From Cristatella mucedo (lineage: Eukaryota > Bryozoa > Phylactolaemata > Cristatellidae), in contig WPIO01000144.1 of assembly GCA_009760855.2 (NCBI GenBank), positions 205,001 through 269,000 of the forward strand: 64,000 bases of DNA, in the 5' to 3' direction. The notes beneath the pieces are model-generated. The model was given only the letters and a program-made list of their open reading frames with translations. It did not search any database and had not been told where the DNA came from. Below, piece after piece: positions 56,181 through 64,000 of this stretch (positions are counted from its first letter, which is position 1; each line of letters begins with the position of its first letter). Position numbers and translations under genes: made by a program.

Positions 56181-56819
56181 TATTATTGTAACATTTATGT
56201 AATAATACTTATTACATAAAGCGAAAGAAAGAGAATGGAGTGCTCCATCATCCAACATTTGCGAAGTCTCACAAAGACCTTAAAGGTTTACTTCTACCTC
56301 ACTCACTCCGGCCTGCTCGTGCAACTGCTAGCACGTCAAAATCCTGGGAGCACGGAGTAGCTAACTGGATTTTGTATCTATGAAAGAAGTATTGCTTGCT
56401 AAGTTTTTTAGAAAGACGGACCTATCTGTACTAAGGCGTTAAGTAAGTGTCCCAAATTACGTTTTAAGACTGCTTAACGTATGCTCCCATTCAGTATGTA
56501 AAGTTGCCATCAGTTTCATATGCATGCTATATGTAAAATGCTCGTTTGTTTGGCTTTGCATTTACTCAAATATGCTGGACTGCACTCAGTCTCGTTTACG
56601 CAAACGAGTTCCTCTTCATTTTTATTAGGTAGTTTCACACTTTTAAAAACGGCACAGCCTTATTAGGTAGTTTCACACTTTTAAAAACGGCACAGCCTTA
56701 TGGTAACGGCGTAGAATATTAGGGCTGCGAGTTGCATCAATAAAGCGTGCGTCGCAGAATCGAGCCATTATTTCATCTAGTGACATTGGCCGTGGACCCG
56801 ATGCGTATTGTGTATTTGC
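56181..56819. other. Region with a small tandem duplication
   Basis: Holds the exact 38-base duplication at 56,622-56,697. No gene seen. Confidence 0.6.
56622..56697. repeat. Exact 38-bp tandem duplication
   Basis: Two identical units, starting TTATTAGGTAGTTTCACACT at 56,622 and at 56,660. Confidence 0.95.
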
Positions 56820-56948
56820 GTAATGATAATAATAATAATAATACACTTGATAAAGTGACCTCAGGAGAACTCAATCTCTTTCTAAGCGCTTTTCATTTGT
56901 TGCAAAGGAAACGCGATCGAATGGTGAGTGGTATCATGCTGGAATAAC
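56820..56948 (-). mobile_element. LINE family 1 3' tail
   Basis: (AAT)n, ACACTTGATAAAGTGACCTC, GAGAACTCAATCTCTTTCTA and TTTGTTGCAAAGGAAACGCG. Confidence 0.8.
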
Positions 56949-57174
56949 ATGCGTAACAGAGAATACCGCTAAAGTTCTGAGTAGCCCCAGGCAGCGCACT
57001 AGACCGTGCGAGAGAAGTGCAGATACGTGCTTCACGACCTGGCTATTCGGCTAAATGTTTAAGTATCTTTGCGCACTTAATTAAATGTTGCGTTCCTCGA
57101 TTTATCTGGACGCTGGTGCGTTTTGGAAGAACCTTATAAAATGACGGCAGAACGACGTCAGCATAAGCAATGCC

Positions 57175-57310
57175 AGCTGATTTAGCAGCCTCATTTGCAT
57201 ACCGATAGGGGAGCCTTTGACGACTATCACCGCCGCTTGCAAGTTGGCGATAATGGATTGCCCACTGCAATATTCGAACCCGCGACCTCGGTCGAGAAGA
57301 AGAGCGAGCT
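57175..57310 (-). mobile_element. SINE type II
   Basis: On the minus strand: CTCGACCGAGGTCGCGGGTT, TGCAGTGGGCAATCCATTAT, GGCGGTGATAGTCGTCAAAG and GCTGCTAAATCAGCTGG. Flanked by (AAT)n from 57,311. Confidence 0.8.
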
Positions 57311-57405
57311 ATTAATAATAATTAATTAATTATATTATTAAATTATTATTATTATTAATATTAAACTATTTAATTATTAATTAATTAATAATACTAATAC
57401 CTAAT
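57311..57405. repeat. (AAT/ATT)n AT-rich microsatellite
   Basis: TAATAATTAATTA-type repeats next to a type II SINE. Confidence 0.9.
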
Positions 57406-57604
57406 GTACCTTTTTGGGTTATCACGGCACGTTCTCGATCTTCACAAGGCGCTGCTCAGCTATTTTTCCCAAAAACCTCAAGTTTTAAACTGAAATGAAT
57501 CAGTCGAATGCATTTCGCTTGATTAGCGCTGACATTCTTCTACTCGCAACGATGGGGAAATTGCGCTACGGTTTGTGCCAAACCTGCGAATCCCTTTTTG
57601 TTAA

Positions 57605-57714
57605 GATCACTAACCATTCAATCGTGCTTCCTTTGCAGCAGATTAAAGTGCCCATAGAGATTTTGAGTAATCTAAGGGCGCTATATCAAATGCATTATTA
57701 TTATTATTATAAGT
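57605..57714 (+). mobile_element. LINE family 1 3' tail
   Basis: CACTAACCATTCAATCGTGC, TTTGCAGCAGATTAAAGTGC, hairpin remnant, GGGCGCTATATCAAATGCAT and (TTA)n. Confidence 0.8.
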
Positions 57715-58398
<684 letters not shown>

Positions 58399-58726
58399 AG
58401 AACGATCGCTGGTCAGCATGGGGCATGTAAATACTCCACACAACACTGTGCCAGCGGATCTTATTTCATCCCGTAAGCCGAAATGGTGTGTACCTAACGA
58501 CGGCTGGCTGGATGGCTCACTAACAAGTATACCATCAGTGAGAATGGCGATCAACGTACTCAAGTACCTTTACGACACGAAAGAGCCGGTAGATACAGCA
58601 AAAGCAGACCCCAGTTTACGACCATGGCGCGGTATCGGCGAGGTGGATTCAACAATGCTCGAGGCGTGTAACGCGCTCTTTCAATCTTCGGACAATGGTC
58701 GCGGAACGAAGCCGAAGCGCTGGCGT

Positions 58727-58856
58727 CTAAGACGCACGTCCGGCCAGCCCTAGTGGCAAGCGTTTCCTGCTCATGCATCCGGTCACTCCATAGTCTTGCC
58801 GCTGCCGCCGCCGCTGCCGCTGCTGCTGCTGCCGCTGCTGCTGCTGCTGCTGCTGC

Positions 58857-58914
<58 letters not shown>

Positions 58915-58991
58915 GCTGCTGCTGCTGCCGCTGCTGCTGCTGCTGCTACTGCTGCTGCTGCTGCCGCTGCTGCCGCTGCTGCTGCTGCTGC

Positions 58992-59055
<64 letters not shown>

Positions 59056-59090
59056 GCTGCTGCCGCTGCTGCCGCTGCTGCTGCTGCTGC

Positions 59091-59126
<36 letters not shown>

Positions 59127-59677
59127 GTACCAGGCGATTCCGAGAGCGTGCCGAGCATCGACGAATGGATGGGTGAGTTTCTCTTGGCAGCGACCAGTGG
59201 CTCGATTTGTGTGCGCCACTAGGAGGTTGAGACAGTGATTTCGAACGCTTCCGCTTTCGACTCCGACTGAGCCATCGAGCGGCTCAGTTGGAGTAGCACA
59301 GCAAACTGTCCATCGCCTGGAAAGCGAAGCTGGACCGCGGCGGCGAAGCTTTCGACGACGCGCCCACGGAGTAAGGGCTTCGCAATTCGCTAACTTTGAT
59401 AAGCTTTGCCGGGCAGCAGAGGTGAAGTAGGCGCGGAGCCGGCAAACGCCGCCGCAGCCGCAGCAGCCGCCGCCGCCGGCTTGCGTTCGCCGCCGCTTCT
59501 CCGGTTCACTGGCGACGGTACAGCTAAATGGCTGAGACTCGCGTCCCCCTGCAGCGAATAAGCCTGCGTTTGCAATGTATGCGTCGGCGAGCTGCTACTT
59601 CGTAACAAATTTGTAACAACTACTTGGCAGCCACTTCCTCTTCGACAGCGACGCTCGGGAATGTGTCTAAATCTCAA
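58727..59677 (-). other. Possible decayed or spliced coding region around a CAG tract
   Basis: One minus-strand frame over about 950 bases is broken only by TAG codons at 59,392-59,390, 59,221-59,219 and 58,948-58,946, and ends with TAG at 58,729-58,727. It reads protein-like outside the repeat: HTLQTQAYSLQGDASLSHLA, SRSMAQSESKAEAFEITVST, KRNSPIHSSMLGTLSESPGT, then a Gln/Arg tract from CAG repeats, then RQDYGVTGCMSRKRL. The sequence CCTCCTAG before TGG could be an acceptor. No homology recognised. A pseudogene, an unresolved exon set or chance in GC-rich DNA are all possible. Confidence 0.25.
58797..59124. repeat. Long (CTG)n/(CAG)n tract with CCG interruptions
   Basis: About 330 bases of CTG with regularly spaced CCG triplets and one CTA. 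Poly-Ala, poly-Leu and poly-Gln ORFs on both strands result from it. Confidence 0.95.
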
Positions 59678-59689
59678 TAAGCAACGAAC

Positions 59690-60035
59690 ATTTTTGAGAA
59701 CTAAAGTTTAAAAGAAGCTGAACGAGCCATTCAACTGTTGCACTTCGGCTATTCTAACTATGTACGCAACGACAGCTGCTCTCCTGCTGCCGACTATGGC
59801 TCATTCTTTCCACCTGTCCTGAGCTGCTACTTCTATGCTACTCACTACCTCAACTGCTCTCCCAACTCTGCTATGCTTCCCACTTTCTCTTTGTTGCGTG
59901 AGACGAAGTCTGTTGGCTACCGAATGCGCACTGAAAGTCGCTTAGGCTGTGAGTGGGCTATGTGAAACTCTCCAGCGTAACAACCACGCGGTCTTTATGG
60001 CTTTGCGGAGTTACAGACGGAGATAAATTACATTA
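59690..60035 (+). mobile_element. LINE family 2 3' terminus
   Basis: GAACGAGCCATTCAACTGTT, the block ending FRMRTESRLGCE-type (YRMRTESRLGCEWAM), GTAACAACCACGCGGTCTTT and GAGTTACAGACGGAGATAAA. Confidence 0.8.
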
Positions 60036-61400
60036 AATTATGCGGTGCAACAGTGAAATGGCAAATCCTCAACATTAAGATTGTAAACTTTTTCGCCACT
60101 AGCAGATGAATTCAGACTTTGTGTGTGACTTGATGTGTACACCTCTATGCTGCCGGCTTCTGCTCGGTCACTAGCGCATTGCTGCTAGCGCTCATTCTGT
60201 AAATGATTCAGGTGCCCATTCTCTAATTCACGTCACGCTCGTCTTTTCTCTAAAAGGCTCTGTCATATTCGGACTCGCTTGTTTCACTTTCATATATTTC
60301 CGTGCTATTCATTAAGAAAGACTATGCATCATTAGCTCCTGCGTCTAGATGTTGCTTTATTCTAATGTCCATCGCCTGCGTTCTCTGAGCGGTGCGCAGT
60401 ACCCGCATACCCGGGTATCCTTTTGTGGCTACGGCGTCTCTCAACGTAACCCTTTCCATACGACGATCGGCTCCCTGCCCAGCGTGCAATCTAGGTACTA
60501 TACGTTCGCTTGGTCAGATGAATCGGTCTTCGCAAAAACTGATCAGTCTTCGAAAGCTCCGACTATCTTTGTGCAGCCTGAGCATACTTCTGCTGAGAAC
60601 TCTGTAGAAAGATTAATTCTCGCTTATTTTTCTATTGATTCTTCGTCCTTTCATTCGTCGTTCCTTCGGACAGACAAATCTTGGCCCCATACTCCCCTGG
60701 CCCCACACTCCATTTTAATTAATTATAGCTTTATAAAGCTTTCCTTCTTTGTTTTCTTTCTTTCCTTCTTTGATCGTCTCGATCTGCGATCGCTTGAGGC
60801 GGATCTTTTGGATCTGTACGTTCAAACCTCTGGCCACGCTCGCTCCGCGGTCAAGCGCTCTTACTTGAAATGCGACACGAGATAAGGACGCTACGCCCAG
60901 CGGCGCGAGCTGGCATCCGGTGGTTTCGAGGCAGCTTCTCTGAGATTCCCCGCCGCTGGCTCAGATCGCTCGTCGGCTTTCTTTTTTCAATTTAAATCAC
61001 CCGTCGTCTCAGCTGCCTCAGCGTCACCTTTTATGCTGACGAAACACGGGTCTGTCTCGTTCTGTTGTTTGGCCTTGACCCGCCCACAAAGAAATGTGAA
61101 ACCTCCGTGTACTCGTCGCTGTTGAAGCTGGACTGTGGATGCTACCACTAATCAGTACATCTCTTAATCGGTCACTCACTTGCTGCGCCACCTTCTGATC
61201 GTCCTTCACGATGGCTTATTTTTTCTGTCTGGAAACTTGCACGAACTTCCGTAGACGGCGATAAAAACTCAATAAAAGCCGATGCATGCAGAAAGCCGAC
61301 GCACGAGGTCATTCGACCTCATGAGAGAATGCTTTTTATTATAAAACTATAGAAAATGGCTACTGGATAAATGCCGGAGGAGGAGGCTCAAATTCGGGGG
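60036..61400. other. Region without recognised gene
   Basis: A 178-codon plus-strand frame at 60,349-60,885 and pyrimidine-rich stretches are present. It shows no family motif and contains a TTCTTTC-rich low-complexity part. I treat it as unassigned. Confidence 0.4.
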
Positions 61401-61404
61401 TACC

Positions 61405-61757
61405 TAGCCTTAAAGCAGACCAACTGAGTTCTAAAATAGGTTATAAAGTTGCGCAGACGAGTACCCTCTTAACAGGGAGAACTCTTTAGAGGGAGATTAC
61501 AAATCACGCTTCTCGCTTAGAAAGAGAAACTTAAAGACATAATAAACGTCACTTTAACTTTTTACCTGCACTTAGATGAGAATGCAGATGAGTAAAACTA
61601 TTTGATTATGAAGTCGCTATAGATTACTCATTAAAATATACTGCGTTACTATTCATTTCAAGCCCAGTATTTTACTAACTGTAGTTGTGATTATTTAAAA
61701 GTGCCTCTGAAGTAATAGCTAGTTTGATATGCATTACGGCTGGCAATAAATGATACA
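61405..61757 (+). repeat. Direct repeat R, copy 1
   Basis: From AAAGCAGACCAACTGAGTTC to GGCAATAAATGATACA, repeated at 62,050-62,607. The copies differ by scattered substitutions and small indels. Confidence 0.85.
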
Positions 61758-62050
61758 CTACACCACTTCTCGCCACCCTGCACTGGCTACCAAGTCAAGA
61801 AGCGGATCGACTTCAAAGTTTTGTCGCTCACTTTCAGGTCACTTCATTCTTTGGCTCCAGCCTATCTCTCAGATCTACTCCCCCACCAGGCCAAGCATCG
61901 TACCACCTGCTTTTCCGAATCCAACAGTTTACCACTACCTCGTACAAACCTCAAATCCTTTGGAGACCGTGCATCTAGTTCGTATGCTCCCAAAGCCTGG
62001 AGCCCACTCCCGACTTGCGTCAGAACATCCCCTGACTTGACCACATTTAA
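61757..62050 (+). mobile_element. LINE family 1 C-terminal fragment
   Basis: TLHWLPSQEADRLQSFVAHF-type frames with a one-base shift, then SLHSLAPAYLSDLLPHQAKH, NLKSFGDRASS and RTSPDLTTF. It ends abruptly at the start of repeat copy 2, without the LINE tail. Confidence 0.8.
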
Positions 62051-62607
62051 AAGCAGACCAACTGAGTTCTAAAATACGCTAAAAAGTTTCGCAGACGAGT
62101 ACCGATGATAACCCTCTTATAAGAGAGAACTCTTTCGAGGGAGATTACAAAGCACGCTTCTCGCTTTGAATGAGAAACTTAACGACATAACAAAAGTCAC
62201 TTTAATAATAGTAATAATGCGCTTGATAAAGCGCCCTCAGAGAACTCAATCTCTCTCGGCGCTTTACATTTGCTGCAAAGGGAAATGCAATTGAATGTTG
62301 AGTAATATCATGCTTGATAAACAAACAACATGAATAACATGGTTAAGCGTGACATGCACAGGGTCAGCTTGCAAATGTGGTTAGTGGCAGCATGCACAGT
62401 GTCTTTAACCTTTTACCTGCACTTAGATGAGAATGCAGATGAGAAAGACTATTTGATTATGAAGTCGCTATAGATTACTCATTAAAATATCCCGTTACTA
62501 TTCCTTTCAAGCCCAGTATTTTACTAGCTGTAGTTTTGACGATATAAAAGGGCCTCTGAATTAATAGCTAGTTTGCGGGGCATTACGGCTGGCAATAAAC
62601 GATACAT
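62050..62607 (+). repeat. Direct repeat R, copy 2, split by a LINE tail
   Basis: Left part 62,050-62,202 and right part 62,403-62,607 together equal copy 1. Confidence 0.85.
62203..62402 (-). mobile_element. LINE family 1 3' tail inserted in repeat R
   Basis: (TAA)n, GCGCTTGATAAAGCGCCCTC, hairpin, GGCGCTTTACATTTGCTGCA, to GTGGCAGCATGCACAGTGT. It is flanked by CTTTAA on both sides, a probable 6-base target duplication. Copy 1 of R gives the empty site. Confidence 0.85.
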
Positions 62608-62764
62608 ACCCGGATGCGATACCCGGATGTGCACTCGCTTGCTTGTCGTGCGTACCGCATGATACCAAGCATGTCAATTAGCTTTGGCTATTACTTCTCT
62701 CGCAGCGAGTTTCACAGCGCTTAGATATTAAATCAATAATAATATAACATGTATATATTGCCCC

Positions 62765-62925
62765 TGGTTCGTAGCCTAGGTGTGCTCGCTTTTCACGACC
62801 TTGGTCGCGGGTTCAAGTGATGCATTGGGCGATCCCGTATTGCTCACTGAAAGTGGAGGTAATAGCTATAAGGCTCTTCTGCCGCTATATAAATCTGGCT
62901 CGTTAAATCAGCTTAATTAATTATT
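62765..62925 (+). mobile_element. SINE type II
   Basis: GGTTCGTAGCCTAGGTGTGC head, CGCGGGTTCAAGTGATGCAT (B-box-like), GGAGGTAATAGCTATAAGGC, CTTCTGCCGCTATATAAATC and GTTAAATCAGCTTAA. Confidence 0.75.
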
Positions 62926-63134
62926 CAATATTTATAGCGCTGCAATAGAAGTAAATTTATCTCTAGGAACTTTATATATTTTTATAAAAAAAAGCTCAAG
63001 AGATTTGGTTCTCTCATAGTGCTATACAAATCATTTATTAGTAATAATTGCGAGGTACGAGTCTTTGGGGCATTTCCACACGGTACGTATACCAAATTAA
63101 GGGACGAGAACATGTGAAGTGTATTTAGTACATT

Positions 63135-64000
63135 CTAAAATTCCTATCAAAGACACTGGAACGGGTTGTGGCGGACCAGCTGAACTCATTTATTGAAACT
63201 TCAAACCTTGCTAGTAAGTTCCATTCTGGCTTTAGAGCTAATCACTTCACAGAATCAGCATTGCTTTGTGTGTACAACGACCTACTTAGGAATTTAGACA
63301 TTGATAGAGTATCTAGGCTTGTTTTGCTTGATCTTTCGGCAGCTTTTGATAACATCGATCACCAAGTTCTTTTAGAGCGCCTCTCAACTCGCCTGAGCAT
63401 CACTGGCACTGCTCTGCAATGGTTCAGGTCCTATCTCAGTGGGAGAATCCAGAGTATTGACGTGAATTAAGGAAGACGATCTGGGGTACCTCTGAAATAT
63501 GGGGTACCTCAGGGCTCCGTACTAGGTCCGGTTCTTTTCACGGTTTATACTCTCCCTCTTGCTGATGTGATAGCCAAGCACAATCTAGGCTTTCACTTCT
63601 ATGCGGATGACACTCAGTTGTACCTTTGCTTTGATCCCTCCCAGCCTTCGAGCACCTCGAATTCTCTCAACTCACTTGCTGCATGCATTGATGACATCCG
63701 CACGTGAATGGCAGCAAATTTTCTTAAACTAACCGATGATAAAAACCAACTTATTAGTAATGGGCAAACCAAGTGTGATTCAGAAACTAGAAAGTCTGAC
63801 GCCCCACATTGGCTCTGCCAGCATATTTCCAGTTGAATCAGCTCAAAATCTAGGTGTCATATTCCAAAGTGACCTCTCATTAGACGACCACATCAGCTCC
63901 ACAATAAAATCTGCCTACTTTCAGCTACATAACATTGCTAAAATTCGGGCTTGTTTAGATAAGGATACCACGTCTAAGTTGGTCCATGCATTTGTGACAT
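63135..64000 (+). mobile_element. LINE family 1 RT, best-preserved palm, runs off the window
   Basis: Blocks in order: ETLERVVADQLNSFIETSNL-like start (63,155), ESALLCVYNDLLRN, LVLLDLSAAFDNIDHQVLLE, LQWFRSYLSGRIQSIDVN, a stop TAA (63,467), [36 protein letters not shown] with the catalytic YADD, a stop TGA (about 63,706), NFLKL, a frameshift, then NLGVIFQSDLSLDDHISST. It is inactive by these lesions but least decayed. The first half of the element is missing. Confidence 0.88.

Noticed and set aside
58560-59238. Poly-Ala, poly-Leu and poly-Gln ORFs
   Set aside because: Frames of the CTG/CAG tract. Only the flanking frame discussed separately has any protein-like content.
58727-59677. TAG read as glutamine (genetic-code change)
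   Set aside because: The Ly6 copies and the membrane-protein gene end with TAG exactly where their proteins should end, so TAG works as a stop here.
60349-60885. 178-codon plus-strand ORF
   Set aside because: No recognisable domain, a low-complexity TTCTTTC-rich part, and no supporting splice or UTR signals.

Overview
The window is nuclear DNA of an animal, most likely an invertebrate. It has GT-AG introns, AATAAA poly(A) signals, CR1/L2-like non-LTR retrotransposons with (ATT)n tails, tRNA-derived SINEs and many long microsatellites. There is no operon structure, no ribosome-binding-site pattern, no rRNA and no functional tRNA. The Ly6-type motifs fit invertebrate Quiver/CD59-like proteins, but I cannot name a phylum. 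Real genes are split into exons and single-frame ORFs hide them. Most long ORFs are retrotransposon pieces, simple-repeat translations or shadows.

Layout. 1-11.7 kb is mostly featureless DNA with decayed LINE and SINE pieces. 11.75-35.55 kb is a segmentally duplicated locus built from one module: retrotransposon RT fragment, 42-bp minisatellite, a minus-strand Ly6/three-finger GPI-anchored protein gene, then plus-strand RT pieces. Module A is about 11.75-17.92 kb. Module B is about 21.0-26.09 kb. Arm C is about 26.09-30.15 kb and is inverted, with the last Ly6 exon only. Module D is about 30.17-35.55 kb. A LINE copy at 17.86-21.0 kb lies between A and B, and its inverted copy lies in C, so 17.3-22.87 kb and 26.09-30.15 kb form a large near-palindrome. 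35.6-46.5 kb carries a minus-strand gene for a single-pass membrane protein. I rebuilt it from three exons joined by phase-1 introns, and its 6.1-kb intron is full of retroelements. 46.5-64 kb is retroelement debris, a CAG/CTG tract inside a doubtful coding frame, a repeated block, and a well-preserved RT running off the right edge.

Genes. Ly6 copies A and B have three intact exons each: signal peptide, N-terminal and C-terminal halves of a ten-cysteine domain, and a GPI-type tail. Copy D has a one-base insertion at its exon 1 donor that breaks the frame. Copy C keeps only exon 3. All four keep the same stop codon and a downstream AATAAA. Signal-peptide exons A and B are identical while the mature-domain exons differ clearly, which suggests a small, recently expanded and diversifying family.

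Retroelements. Two LINE families recur. Family 1 ends in a short hairpin, GGGCGCTTTATCAAGTGC and (ATT)n. Family 2 ends in a GTTACAGACGGAGATA-like motif. SINE type I shares its 3' tail with LINE family 1, as expected of a SINE mobilised by that LINE. SINE type II has a different body.
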